Assembly: GCF_008329715.1 (NCBI RefSeq)
Contig: NZ_VTSR01000007.1
Location: forward strand, 558,001-622,000
Source of the DNA: Gimesia chilikensis
GTDB lineage: Bacteria; Planctomycetota; Planctomycetia; Planctomycetales; Planctomycetaceae
Length of the DNA stretch: 64,000 nucleotides
Direction of reading: 5' to 3'
Shown: one piece after another, positions 1 through 8,836 of the stretch
Numbering within the stretch: the first letter of the stretch is position 1
Layout: each line of letters starts with the position of its first letter
Notes under the pieces: model-generated
Databases searched by the model: none
What the model was told of the DNA's origin: nothing
Seen by the model: the letters and a program-made list of their open reading frames with translations, nothing else
Translations under genes and position numbers: made by a program

Positions 1-1846
1 TCCCCCCTGCACCAATCAGCAGAACGACGCCGAAGACCGGATCCCGTTTGGCACCGACAATCAGTTCGTGCCCTTCTGCTTCGGCGTACATGGGTTGCAC
101 GGTGACTCCCTGGACGTGCGCCTCGGGCCTGCGTTCTGCGACGCGCTGCATCATCCGCGCGTAAGCTTCGTGCACTTTCTGATGACTGGCAATCCCAAGT
201 TCCACGCCGCCGACATCGGATTTATGGGTGATATCATCCGAGTAGATTTTGAGCACCACTGGATACCCGAGCTCATCCGCACGGGCGGCGGCTTCTTTCG
301 GGGAACAGGCAACGACCGTCTGGCTGACGGGGATGCCGTACGCTTCGAGTAGCTGTTTTGACATGCGTTCCGAAAGCGTGGATTTCCCCTGCTGGAGAGC
401 GACCTGGGCGAGTTCCTGCAGTCGGGCCCGGTCCAGGGTGAGATTCATCGGCACCGCCCGGGGGGTTTCATTCAGAAACTGCAGATTGCGGGCATAGGTG
501 ACCAGGTACATGAAAGCCCGCACCGCCTGCTCGGGTGTGGTGTAGGTGGGAATGCCGGCCTGATTCAGCCGCGCAATCCCTTCCTGGACTTTTCCGCCCC
601 CCATCCAGGCAGTGAGCACCGGTTTGGGAGAGGTCCGGGCCGCTGCGATGACGGCTTCGGCGGCACCAGTGGGATCGGTCATCGCCTGAGGCGAGAGTGC
701 AACCAACACGCCATCCACCTGCGGATCTTTGAGGACGATCTCGACCGTTCTGCCGAACCGCTCGGGGGTCGCATCTCCTATGACGTCCAGTGGATTACCG
801 TGCGACCAGGCAACGGGGAGGAATTCGTTGAGTTGCTCGATTGTCTCCTGCGAGATCTCGGCCATGACGCCTTTGCGTTCCAGCAGAGCATCGGTTGCCA
901 TCACGCCGGGACCGCCTGCATTGGTGACAATGGCCAGTCGATCCCCCTTGGGAGGCTTGTGTCGCGCCAGCAGTTCCGCACAGTCGAACAGATCATCAAG
1001 ATCGAAGACGCGGACGATGCCGGCCCGGGCGAAGGCTGCTTCGTAAACGGCGTCGACACCTGCCATCGCCCCGGTATGCGAGGTCGCTGCTTTCGCGGAA
1101 GCGGTGAAGCGGCCCGCTTTATAGGCGATGATCGGTTTTTTCTGGGTAAAGGCACGGGCGGCCGACATGAAGAGCCGCGCCTGGGTAATGGATTCCACAT
1201 ACAGAATGATGGAACTGGTATGAGGATCGAGGGCGAAATAGTCGATCAGGTCGGCCATGCCGACATCCAGCGTATTGCCGACGGAGACGAAATGCGAGAA
1301 ACCGATGCGTTCCTGCAGTGACCAGTCGAGAATCGACGTGCAAAGCGCCCCGGACTGCGAGATGAAGGCCACATTTCCAGCCAGCGGCATGTCGGTGGCG
1401 AAGCTGGCATTCAGTTTCGTATAAGGTGCCATGATGCCCAGGCAGTTCGGACCGATAATCCGCATGCCGGAGTACTGGTGCGCCCGTCTGCGGACTTCCA
1501 TTTCCAGTTCTTTCCCTTCGGGTCCGGTCTCCCGGAAACCGGCGGAAAGAATGACAATGCCCCGAATGCCGGCCTGGCCACACTGGTCGATGAGGTCGGG
1601 AATCGTGACTGCGGGGGTACAGATCACAGCCAGATCGACTTTGCCCGGCAGGTCGGCGACCTGTGCGTAACAGGTGTGGTCCCCCAGCCGCTCGTGCTTG
1701 GGATTGACGGGATAAACGGGTCCCTCGAAACCGCCTGCCAGCAGATTATGGAAGACGGTATTTCCGACACTCAGCGGTCGTTGACTCGCGCCGATGACGG
1801 TAACCGAACGGGGATGAAAGATTTTATCGAGATTGCGAATGGGCAT
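1..1846 (-). CDS. ADP-forming acetate/acyl-CoA synthetase (partial, C-terminus off the left edge)
   Basis: About 615 codons are visible from the ATG at 1846. The order is a CoA-binding Rossmann domain (starting MPIRNLDKIFHPRSVTVIGA), the CoA-ligase domains, then the start of an ATP-grasp domain (GYPVVLKIYSDDITHKSDVG). The phosphorylated histidine of this family is visible at residue 257 in SHTGAMAG. Members interconvert acyl-CoA + ADP + Pi with acid + ATP + CoA, in the cytoplasm. Some fused members carry a GNAT domain and act as lysine acetyltransferases; whether this one does cannot be seen because the end is missing. It starts 36 nt after the stop of the deacetylase gene, so the two are probably co-transcribed. 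Confidence 0.88.
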   Translation of the reverse strand, partial: MPIRNLDKIFHPRSVTVIGASQRPLSVGNTVFHNLLAGGFEGPVYPVNPKHERLGDHTCYAQVADLPGKVDLAVICTPAVTIPDLIDQCGQAGIRGIVILSAGFRETGPEGKELEMEVRRRAHQYSGMRIIGPNCLGIMAPYTKLNASFATDMPLAGNVAFISQSGALCTSILDWSLQERIGFSHFVSVGNTLDVGMADLIDYFALDPHTSSIILYVESITQARLFMSAARAFTQKKPIIAYKAGRFTASAKAATSHTGAMAGVDAVYEAAFARAGIVRVFDLDDLFDCAELLARHKPPKGDRLAIVTNAGGPGVMATDALLERKGVMAEISQETIEQLNEFLPVAWSHGNPLDVIGDATPERFGRTVEIVLKDPQVDGVLVALSPQAMTDPTGAAEAVIAAARTSPKPVLTAWMGGGKVQEGIARLNQAGIPTYTTPEQAVRAFMYLVTYARNLQFLNETPRAVPMNLTLDRARLQELAQVALQQGKSTLSERMSKQLLEAYGIPVSQTVVACSPKEAAARADELGYPVVLKIYSDDITHKSDVGGVELGIASHQKVHEAYARMMQRVAERRPEAHVQGVTVQPMYAEAEGHELIVGAKRDPVFGVVLLIGAGG

Positions 1847-1882
1847 GGTTGGGCCTTTGTCGTGCTCCTCTTGACTGCGGCT

Positions 1883-2815
1883 TCAGTTTGAGACCAGCTC
1901 CAGTAGATGATGTTCAATACACTCTGCCAGTGCCTGGGGATTGTAGCCCCCTTCGAGCAGGCTGACGACACGCTGTTCAGCATGAACGTCGGCCAGATCG
2001 AGCACCACCCGGGTCAGTCGCGCGAAGTCTTCGCTTTCCAGCCCCAGTGATCCCACCGGGTCATCCTTGTGTGCATCAAAGCCGGCACTGATCAGAATCA
2101 GCTGAGGTCTGATTTTTTCAGCCAGTCGTTCTGCGGCAGCAGTGAACTGGCTGAGATAGTCTTCACGCGAGATACCATATTCTAACGGAAGGTTGACGGT
2201 GGTTCCAAGGCCGGCTCCCGCGCCGGTTTCGTCTGCAAAACCTGACTTCACACAGAACGAAGAACGATGCACGGAGAGAAAACCGACCTGCCCGTCTTCC
2301 CAGAAGAGTTCCTGGGTGCCATCACCGTGATGCACGTCCCAGTCGATGATCATGACCCGTTCCAGGCCGAACTCGTCGATGGCCAGCCGCGCCGCGATGG
2401 CTACGTTATTAAAGAGGCAAAACCCCATGGCCTGCTCGCGTGACGCGTGATGTCCGGGGGGACGAATCAGGCAGAAGGCCCGGTCGGAGTGCCCCTTAAG
2501 CACCTGCTCGACGGCATCACAGGCGGCACCTGCGGCCATGCGGGCGACCTCCCAGGATGCAGGGCAGACGGTGGTATCGGGGCTGATATAACCGCCTCCC
2601 TGTTCACAGAAATTTCGCACATACTTCACATAGTGATCCGAATGCACGCGTTCCAGTCGAGCCTCACTAACCTCGCTGAAGGAACGCTGGCGACAGTGTG
2701 CGTGGAGTGCAACCTGGGTCGCCCGGCGGACAGCAGGTACGATCCGCGCCGGATTTTCCGGGAGACCGCCTGTTTCATGTTTGAGAAAGATGGGATCCGA
2801 ATAGAGTAGTGCCAT
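1883..2815 (-). CDS. Histone-deacetylase-family protein (AcuC-like)
   Basis: 310 aa, the normal length for bacterial class II-like deacetylases. The catalytic core is intact: RPPGHHAS holds the His pair (H122/H123), IIDWDVHHGDG holds zinc ligands D160 and H162, and SAGFDAHKDDP gives the third zinc ligand. Members remove acetyl groups from lysine side chains or polyamines. In Bacillus, AcuC reverses acetylation of acetyl-CoA synthetase. Here the next gene is an acyl-CoA synthetase 36 nt away, so control of that enzyme by acetylation is a reasonable inference. The start has a GGAAG ribosome-binding site. The substrate is not known from sequence. Confidence 0.88.
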   Translation of the reverse strand: MALLYSDPIFLKHETGGLPENPARIVPAVRRATQVALHAHCRQRSFSEVSEARLERVHSDHYVKYVRNFCEQGGGYISPDTTVCPASWEVARMAAGAACDAVEQVLKGHSDRAFCLIRPPGHHASREQAMGFCLFNNVAIAARLAIDEFGLERVMIIDWDVHHGDGTQELFWEDGQVGFLSVHRSSFCVKSGFADETGAGAGLGTTVNLPLEYGISREDYLSQFTAAAERLAEKIRPQLILISAGFDAHKDDPVGSLGLESEDFARLTRVVLDLADVHAEQRVVSLLEGGYNPQALAECIEHHLLELVSN

Positions 2816-3038
2816 GGTTTCTTCCGCAGGTAAACGCTCCGCGGCGCCAGTCGCGTCGCTGTTGATAAAGTAAGCATACCCGATTCAATGAGTGGACGGA
2901 ATCGACTGAGGACTGGTCTCGTCTGGAGTCTTAAGATTCTTTCTAAAGTCCTCGTTTCTGCCGGTATGGATTGGTAGAATTGAGGACTCATCACGTCAAA
3001 GCTGGCCTGTTGTCTTGTGCTCACTGGAAAGGTCTCCC

Positions 3039-5012
3039 ATGGTTCGTTTTCTGTCCGCGCTGTTATTGCTGGTCGTAATTGGCCTGCCCGCTGTGTCTGC
3101 TGCCGAGCAGCGTCCGAATGTCGTGCTGTTCCTGGTGGATGATATGGGCTGGATGGACAGCGAGCCTTATGGTTCGAAGTTCTACGAAACGCCGAATATG
3201 ACACGGCTGTCTCAGCAGTCGATGCGGTTTACGAATGCCTATGCGGTTCCCCTCTGTTCGCCGACGCGGGCATCAATCCTGACGGGACAGTATTCGTCCC
3301 GGCACGGGATCACCAGCGCCAGCGGCCATCAGCCACCGCGTCCTGCCGATTTCGAGTATCTACCCAGGACGGCGAAGCCGAATCAGAAACTACGAATGCC
3401 GATCAGCAAGAATTACCTCGATCTGGAACAATACACGCTGGCAGAGGCGCTGCGGGATGCCGGTTATCGGACGGGGCACTTCGGGAAATGGCATCTGGGG
3501 CTGACGGCGGCGCACCGCCCGGACAAACAGGGATTTGAAACCGTCTGGCATTGTGCTCCCGATCCGGGGCCGCCCAGCTATTTTTCGCCGTATGGCGTGT
3601 TCCCGGATGGAAAGCCGACGGGGCAACATCATGTGGGGAACATTACCGACGGGCCTGAGGGGGAACACATAACCGACCGACTGACTGATGAAGCGCTGAA
3701 GTTCATTGACGCCCACCAGGATGAGCCGTTCTATTTGAATCTCTGGCATTACTCGGTGCACGGTCCGTGGCAGCATAAAGAAGCTTATACGGCTGAGTTC
3801 GCGAAGAAGCAGGATCCACGCGGGGAGCAGAAGAATCCCGTGATGGCTTCCATGCTGCGGAACGTGGATGAGAGCCTGGGACGGATTCTGGACAAGCTGG
3901 ACCAGCTCAAACTGTCTGAAAATACTCTGTTCATCTTCTATTCTGATAATGGCGGAAACGCACACAGCTGGAGCAGCGAAGACCCCAAGATTCAGAAGAT
4001 CAATGAAAAGCATCCCAAGTATGCAACGATCAAGAGCTATCGCAAGTGGGCGGGTGGCGAACCGCCGACGAATAATGCCCCTCTGCGGGAAGGGAAAGGC
4101 CGGATCTACGAAGGGGGACAGCGGGTCCCCCTGATGATTCGCTGGCCGGGACACATTCAACCGGGGAGTATCAGTGACGCGATTGTCGGACCGATCGATG
4201 TGTACCCCACGATTCTGGATGCCGTGAAAGTGAAACGGAACCCTGAGCAGATTATCGATGGTGAGTCGATCCTGCCGGTGCTGGAGCAGAAAGGCGAGAT
4301 GCAGCGGACCGCCTGGTTCACCTGGTTTCCACACCTGATCCCAGCGGTGTCGGTCCGCCAGGGAGACTGGAAACTGATCCGCCGGTTTGAGCCCCACCCG
4401 AAATATCCCGAAGTCCGCGAACTATATAATCTGAAAGCGGACATCGGCGAGTCACAGAATCTGGCGGCGACGCATCCCGATAAAGTCAAAGCACTCGATG
4501 CGCTGATTGATGAGTTCGTTAAAGAGACCGGCGCGCTGTATCCGCAGCCCAACCCGGCGTACAATCCCCGCACTACAGGAGGGGCACCTCAGCGTGGCCC
4601 CCTGCACGGGCTGGTTCCGAAGTTTTCCAAACTGACACTGGTTGAGGGGGGCGTCCAGATGGAAGCCGACGGCCGGTCTCCGTTCCTGGGAACAGCCCAG
4701 GTTAAACATCGCGGACCGGTGACACTCAAGTTGCGTGTTAAAAGTCCGCAAGGTGGGACCGGAAAGGTTGTCTGGAAGACAGCTGCGCAGGAGGGCTTCC
4801 CTAAGTCAGGTCAAACCGTGGAATTCGTGTGCAAGGCCAGTCCGAACTGGCAGGAAGTCGAAGTCGTGCTGCCTGTGGAAGGCATGAGTGGCATTTTCCG
4901 TCTGTACCTGCCGGTCTCTGAGGGACCGCTGGAGATTGGATCGATTGAATTTCGTTCGTCCAAGACGAACCGCCCGGTGCGGGTGTGGGATTTCAGCAAG
5001 GGGAACGGTTGA
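3039..5012 (+). CDS. Secreted arylsulfatase-type sulfatase
   Basis: About 657 aa from the ATG at 3039. I prefer this to an in-frame start at 3015 because a GAAAGG site lies just upstream and the protein then opens with a clean signal peptide (MVRFLSALLLLVVIGLPAVS, cleavage near AAEQ). The metal-binding motif LFLVDDMGWMD follows. The formylglycine motif CSPTR starts at C73, so maturation by a formylglycine-generating enzyme is expected. Other sulfatase marks are GKWHLG and FYSDNGG. After the catalytic domain (to about residue 500) comes an extra C-terminal beta-rich region. Sulfatases of this type are very numerous in planctomycetes and release sulfate from sulfated polysaccharides; the substrate cannot be told here. 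Confidence 0.92.
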   Translation: MVRFLSALLLLVVIGLPAVSAAEQRPNVVLFLVDDMGWMDSEPYGSKFYETPNMTRLSQQSMRFTNAYAVPLCSPTRASILTGQYSSRHGITSASGHQPPRPADFEYLPRTAKPNQKLRMPISKNYLDLEQYTLAEALRDAGYRTGHFGKWHLGLTAAHRPDKQGFETVWHCAPDPGPPSYFSPYGVFPDGKPTGQHHVGNITDGPEGEHITDRLTDEALKFIDAHQDEPFYLNLWHYSVHGPWQHKEAYTAEFAKKQDPRGEQKNPVMASMLRNVDESLGRILDKLDQLKLSENTLFIFYSDNGGNAHSWSSEDPKIQKINEKHPKYATIKSYRKWAGGEPPTNNAPLREGKGRIYEGGQRVPLMIRWPGHIQPGSISDAIVGPIDVYPTILDAVKVKRNPEQIIDGESILPVLEQKGEMQRTAWFTWFPHLIPAVSVRQGDWKLIRRFEPHPKYPEVRELYNLKADIGESQNLAATHPDKVKALDALIDEFVKETGALYPQPNPAYNPRTTGGAPQRGPLHGLVPKFSKLTLVEGGVQMEADGRSPFLGTAQVKHRGPVTLKLRVKSPQGGTGKVVWKTAAQEGFPKSGQTVEFVCKASPNWQEVEVVLPVEGMSGIFRLYLPVSEGPLEIGSIEFRSSKTNRPVRVWDFSKGNG

Positions 5013-5063
5013 ACGGAATCCGGCCAGGTATAACGGCCAGATCCAGCGATACAGAAGCCATTC

Positions 5064-5456
5064 TCAGTTGGTCACAATCAGAGGCCGCATGCGCTGGAAA
5101 AGGGCTTCAAATGCTGCCTGGTCTGGTGTGGCGAAAGGACAGAGTCGGGTGGTGTTGCGGAGGATTTCGAAGATATCTGCTACGAGTTCCTCATCGCCGC
5201 CACGCAGAGTGCAGCCGGCCAGTACCTGAAAGTAGCCGTCACTGTTTTCGATTTCCTCAAAGTATTGCGCGGGCCGGTCGTCGGTAATGATGACCAGGAT
5301 CGACTCATGAATCGGATGCTCTAACTTCACCGCCTGAAATGCTTCCAGTAAAGGCAGGAAGTCAGGGCGAATCCGTCTCATCGCTTTCGAAAATGCGCGA
5401 TTGCGGGCAGCACTACTGAATCTCAGCTGCATGGCCAGTCCTTGAAATGGCTTCAT
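5064..5456 (-). CDS. Small protein of unknown function
   Basis: 130 aa, unrecognised. It is soluble, with no signal peptide or membrane segment. The first 30 residues are basic (SAARNRAFSKAMRRIRP) and the middle is acidic (DDRPAQYFEEIENSDGYF). The start follows an AGGAG at a rather long distance (11 nt); an inner ATG eight codons later is possible. It ends 51 nt from the sulfatase stop, on the opposite strand, and lies 52 nt downstream of the methyltransferase gene, so it may be the second gene of that transcript. Its size and acidity resemble the small genes at 6.5-10.1 kb, but I see no shared motif. Confidence 0.55.
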   Translation of the reverse strand: MKPFQGLAMQLRFSSAARNRAFSKAMRRIRPDFLPLLEAFQAVKLEHPIHESILVIITDDRPAQYFEEIENSDGYFQVLAGCTLRGGDEELVADIFEILRNTTRLCPFATPDQAAFEALFQRMRPLIVTN

Positions 5457-5508
5457 ACAAATTACGTCTCCTGTGATTTAAGCGTGCGAAGATCCTGCTT
5501 CGAGCTGA

Positions 5509-6249
5509 TTAACGGCCCTCTTCGGCCAGACAACGGGTGCACTTATGGAGCAGGCGGACCGCCAGGAACGTCATACCCGTTAATGCTAACAGCCAGGGCC
5601 AGAAGGATTCCAGTGCGACCTGCCCTTCGACGTGCCAGTGTTCCAGCAGTTCGAGAGTGACGAAGACGAGCATCGCTCCCACAAAGGTCAGATACTCGCG
5701 GCGGATCATCGTACGAACCGAGAACCGGAGTTCCGGCTTCTTCCATTTGCGGAGCTGGGGAATGAAGGCCGGTGTCTGCGCGGCCCAGGTGCAGAATTCA
5801 TCGCCGAATTTTTCACGCAGGAAGGATTCTTCCGTCATCATGATCCGTTCGTAATACAGCCAGAATGCCATACAGAACACAGCGATCAGCCAGCCATCGT
5901 GGTAAAACATGGCCCAGCCAAGGGCGACCAGAAAGTTCCCCAGGTAGAGGGGATGTCGGCAGACGGAATAAATGCCCGTAGTATTCAGGCTGTCGGCCAC
6001 CTGTTTCTTTGTGTTACGTCCGGACGTTCCGCCGGGGACAAAACCGGCCACCAGCACGCGGACTGTCAGTCCCAGCAGTGTGACTGCGATGCAGAACAGT
6101 TCCCAGAATTCCTGAACATCGTGCCTGCCCCAGGGGCGTTCGAAGTTGGACGCCGCGAAGATCAGCGGGAGCAGCAGAACTGCGGGCAGGTAGCTCCGCC
6201 AGCGAAACAGCCATTGCCCACTCGTCTCAAAATGATTCTTCAGTTCCAT
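5509..6249 (-). CDS. ICMT/PEMT-type membrane methyltransferase
   Basis: 246 aa with several hydrophobic segments (for example LPAVLLLPLIFAA and LFCIAVTLLGLTVRVLVAGF). The S-adenosylmethionine-binding signature of the isoprenylcysteine / phospholipid methyltransferase family is present as YSVCRHPLYLGNFLVALG, followed by a conserved EESFLREKFGDEF stretch. It is an inner-membrane enzyme that probably methylates a lipid or lipid-linked group; family membership does not fix the acceptor. AGGA sits 8 nt before the ATG. A dyad that may be an operator lies about 105 nt upstream (6354-6374). Confidence 0.8.
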   Translation of the reverse strand: MELKNHFETSGQWLFRWRSYLPAVLLLPLIFAASNFERPWGRHDVQEFWELFCIAVTLLGLTVRVLVAGFVPGGTSGRNTKKQVADSLNTTGIYSVCRHPLYLGNFLVALGWAMFYHDGWLIAVFCMAFWLYYERIMMTEESFLREKFGDEFCTWAAQTPAFIPQLRKWKKPELRFSVRTMIRREYLTFVGAMLVFVTLELLEHWHVEGQVALESFWPWLLALTGMTFLAVRLLHKCTRCLAEEGR

Positions 6250-6353
6250 GATCGTATTCCTGCTCCGTGATGTGTCTGGTTTCGTTTTTTGACGTGATAG
6301 AGGCTGCCTGCCGGGAACTCCGAAGGCTTTAGTAGTTCAATGCGGCGATTTGT

Positions 6354-6374
6354 ACTAAGACTCTAGTATTTAGT
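6354..6374. promoter_or_regulatory. Possible operator: 21-bp dyad upstream of the methyltransferase
   Basis: The sequence has the symmetry ACTAA-g-ACT-ct-AGT-at-TTAGT in an AT-rich stretch between the methyltransferase start and the small-gene array. The size and symmetry suit a dimeric repressor. No promoter boxes could be assigned with confidence, so this remains a suggestion. Confidence 0.3.
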
Positions 6375-6508
6375 CAAGAGGTGATCTGGAAAAGAATTAG
6401 ACGTATTTCTGAGGCCGGCAACCGTGGGATTTTTTATAAAGAGATATCGAACAAAGCCAACATTCTGATTTCGGCTCAATCAGTCTGAGATAGCCGCAAA
6501 ATGCTCGA

Positions 6509-6871
6509 TCAACAATGGATACGAATCACAACCAGAATCTGGTTTTCCTGCGAGTCCAGCAGTTCGTGCCAGCCGACGTGTTCCGGTTTCTGTCTGGAGG
6601 CGGTGTAGAGATCATGAAACTGCCTGTCGGGAGTGATCACCCCTGCCGCCAAATCGGGGTCCGGGAATTCTGAGGGATAGTAAACGCAGTCCCACCAGGA
6701 ATGAACTTCTTGCCTCGTCTGTGGATTCCAGTAGTACCAGTAATCCCAATAGTGCCAGGCCCCCTGCTGTTCCATATGTTCCTGACGGCGCCAGGGTTCC
6801 AGTAGAGACTCAAGCATGAGGTTTATCTCCGGCGTCTCTTCCGGAATCACTAAATAAATCGTGGCATGCAT
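6509..6871 (-). CDS. Small aromatic-rich protein, last gene of the small-gene array
   Basis: 120 aa from the ATG at 6871 (MHATIYLVIPEETPE). An upstream in-frame extension to 7024 exists, but it would overlap the DUF5958 gene and it reads like non-coding sequence. The middle is very rich in Trp and Tyr (HYWDYWYYWNPQT, then HSWWDCVYYPSEF). The end has an HELLDSQENQ segment. The family is not recognised. It follows the DUF5958 gene by 46 nt. In this context an immunity-type protein is a possible role, but nothing in the sequence proves it. Confidence 0.6.
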   Translation of the reverse strand: MHATIYLVIPEETPEINLMLESLLEPWRRQEHMEQQGAWHYWDYWYYWNPQTRQEVHSWWDCVYYPSEFPDPDLAAGVITPDRQFHDLYTASRQKPEHVGWHELLDSQENQILVVIRIHC

Positions 6872-6917
6872 TTCAATTGACCTACCGGAGCCTCTTTCCC
6901 CATTCCAGTTGGCTGCT

Positions 6918-7346
6918 TTAGTGTGGATTTCTGATCGACTGTAAGACCTCTTCACTGGAGAGATCCTGGTGCCACCAGTGTCGACACTGCGCACCACAGA
7001 ATTCCCGGCGACGCTGATCCGCAATTTTGAATAAAGCGATCATCAAACGAAAGAGCTTGAGATACTCGTTTGATGGAAGCTGAAGTGCTTTCGCGCTGGC
7101 TTCCCGTAGTTTACCACGCTGTAACATGACACAAGGTGTAAAAGTCGATTTCAGGCCAGCATGTTCAATGGCTGGCAAGACGTCTGCTGTTGTGGGTCCC
7201 GCCTGCTGGCAGATAAAATTTAACTGATAGAGAACGGACTTTTGCTCTGCCGCCTCCAGAGCGGCGAACCACGCCTGGCCCGCGGCGTCTGGAATGACTC
7301 CCTGGCGTATCTGGTTGAGCTTGATCTCAATCTCGCGCGTGCTCAT
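6918..7346 (-). CDS. DUF5958 family protein
   Basis: 142 aa. The pattern NQIRQGVIPDAAGQAWFAAL near the start, the run of short helices in the middle, FRLMIALFKIADQRRREF, and a closing CxxxCxHWWH (CGAQCRHWWH) match my memory of DUF5958, a small family of unknown function seen mostly in actinobacteria and scattered in other phyla. The Cys/His pair at the end could bind a metal. It is an all-helical, cytoplasmic-looking protein. It sits inside the array of unrelated small genes. Confidence 0.65.
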   Translation of the reverse strand: MSTREIEIKLNQIRQGVIPDAAGQAWFAALEAAEQKSVLYQLNFICQQAGPTTADVLPAIEHAGLKSTFTPCVMLQRGKLREASAKALQLPSNEYLKLFRLMIALFKIADQRRREFCGAQCRHWWHQDLSSEEVLQSIRNPH

Positions 7347-7470
7347 AACTGCTCTGTGTTGTACTTCACGATAATTCGAGTTGCATTCATATTCGTCAGA
7401 CTTGCATCATCAATCCTGTCCCTGGAACGACACATCTGTCGAGTCAATCCTCAACCTCCCTGGTATGTTG

Positions 7471-7803
7471 TCAGAGGATTCGTCCGTAAGGACGATCCTC
7501 CGGCAGCACTCCAGCCAGAAGTAAGCCAAAATATTGTTCCATCATTCTGCAGTGCGCTAAGAGAAAATCAGTCTGATCACTATAAGGTGCTTCTCCTTCC
7601 ACCTCATACGGATATCCATAGAGAAGAGAAGCCGTCTGTTTGGCAATCAGCGGTTCCGGCTGATCTGCCTTCAGAAAGGCAACCATTGTCTGTTCAATCT
7701 CGGTAAATAATTCTTCCTGGATCACTGCGGACGTTTTCAAGATGCGTACATTGTCGCAAATGAGTTGACACAGCTTTTCCTCAATTCCTTCTCGATCTAC
7801 CAA
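7471..7803 (-). CDS. Small acidic protein of unknown function (TTG start)
   Basis: 110 aa. I choose the TTG at 7803 because a strong GGAGG lies 7 nt before it; a GTG at 7818 is in frame but overlaps that ribosome-binding site. The protein is acidic and helical (DREGIEEKLCQLICDNVRI, EIEQTMVAFLKADQPE), with a tyrosine-rich middle (SLLYGYPYEVEGEAPYSDQ). No family is recognised. Size, charge and position fit the other genes of the array. Confidence 0.6.
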   Translation of the reverse strand: MVDREGIEEKLCQLICDNVRILKTSAVIQEELFTEIEQTMVAFLKADQPEPLIAKQTASLLYGYPYEVEGEAPYSDQTDFLLAHCRMMEQYFGLLLAGVLPEDRPYGRIL

Positions 7804-7894
7804 AATGATTACCTCCACTCACCAACTATCGACACCTCTACCACCGTGATTCTTACTCATTTCCAACATACCATCGTGGGTCGATGGGTGACAC

Positions 7895-8230
7895 CTAATC
7901 GCAGAAAACCATGATTCCTGTTCCCTGATTCAAAGCATCGCGGAATATCCGCTCCAGAGCAAAGACAGGCGAGTTGCGATTAAAGTTCGGAATATCGAAT
8001 CCTGGTACAAGAGTGGGAAGTGATTCCTGTATCAGTTTCAAAGTACGTTCCACCTGAAAAGTATCGAGGCGCGAATCTTCGAAGAAGGGCAGACTGATCC
8101 CCTGCTCTTCCAAAATTGTCCACAGCGCAGCAAGTGACTTCCACTCATGGAGAGACAGAGCCCCCAGTGCCGTTTCCTTCGGAAATTCCCACGGTTCGTC
8201 TGCATCAGCAATCAGGTAAAAATCCAGCAT
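7895..8230 (-). CDS. Small acidic protein of unknown function
   Basis: 111 aa from the ATG at 8230 (MLDFYLIADADEPWEF), which has AGGAG 8 nt upstream. A longer in-frame form up to 8308 would overlap the ankyrin gene and is less likely. Features are an N-terminal strand followed by DADEPWEFPKET, a LSLHEWKSLAALWTIL helix, and a C-terminal ALERIFRDALNQGTGIMVFC. The layout of strand, acidic loop and Trp-rich helix is typical of small immunity proteins, but no named family can be assigned. It lies 49 nt after the ankyrin gene. Confidence 0.6.
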   Translation of the reverse strand: MLDFYLIADADEPWEFPKETALGALSLHEWKSLAALWTILEEQGISLPFFEDSRLDTFQVERTLKLIQESLPTLVPGFDIPNFNRNSPVFALERIFRDALNQGTGIMVFCD

Positions 8231-8279
8231 TATCAACGCTCCTGCCTGTGATCGTTTATCCCCGAACTCATCCATTGCA

Positions 8280-8669
8280 CTAATCGCGTTGATCATCCAG
8301 TAAATCAATTATGGTTTCGATGATGTTCCGTTGCCCTGTATCCCAGCAGTCCGCAGCGGTATTCCCCCACTGATCTTTCCAGGCCGGGTCAATCAACTGA
8401 AATGCATAGTCTTGTGCTCTTTTACCAAATGAATCAACAGCCGCTTTATTTACCCCGTGTTGGAGTAAGAAGCGTACCATATGCAGGATCGCTTCGGGAT
8501 GGCTGTGATCGCCATAGTCATCAGGCATGACAGCAAACATGAGCGGCGTGAGCCCTTTCGGATTCACAGTATTGACATCCACACCCGCGTTCAGGATCGC
8601 GCGGGTATTTTCGATACTGTAACGATGGTTGACAGCCTGTATCAGGTCATTGAGGGTATACTCTGGCAT
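8280..8669 (-). CDS. Ankyrin-repeat protein
   Basis: 129 aa. Two ankyrin repeats are visible: AILNAGVDVNTVNPKGLTPL and then MVRFLLQHGVNKAAVDSFGK, each with the usual helix-turn-helix and GxTPL-like turn. The C-terminal part (DQWGNTAADCWDTGQRNII) looks like a third, weaker repeat. There is no signal peptide. Ankyrin proteins bind other proteins and are among the common families in bacterial immunity-gene arrays. The ribosome-binding site is weak. A 167-nt gap separates it from the gene upstream. Confidence 0.75.
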   Translation of the reverse strand: MPEYTLNDLIQAVNHRYSIENTRAILNAGVDVNTVNPKGLTPLMFAVMPDDYGDHSHPEAILHMVRFLLQHGVNKAAVDSFGKRAQDYAFQLIDPAWKDQWGNTAADCWDTGQRNIIETIIDLLDDQRD

Positions 8670-8792
8670 ATAATTATCTCGGGAGAGTCCAATTTAAAAT
8701 ATATTTTTTGAATGCGATTCTAACTCGAATGACCTTTTTCAGAAGTATTTGTTGTAAAGCTATTCGACCTGTGGATCGTGTTTGATACCTGT

Positions 8793-8813
8793 TGACAGAC
8801 GTCATGTCTGTCA
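8793..8813 (-). repeat. Hairpin downstream of the DUF3349-like gene
   Basis: A perfect 8-bp inverted repeat (TGACAGAC / GTCTGTCA) with a 5-nt loop, 23 nt past the stop of the gene ending at 8837. No U-tract follows on either strand, so it is at best a weak terminator or an RNA-stability element. Confidence 0.45.
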
Positions 8814-8836
8814 GCTTGATGAAAACCGAAATGGAC

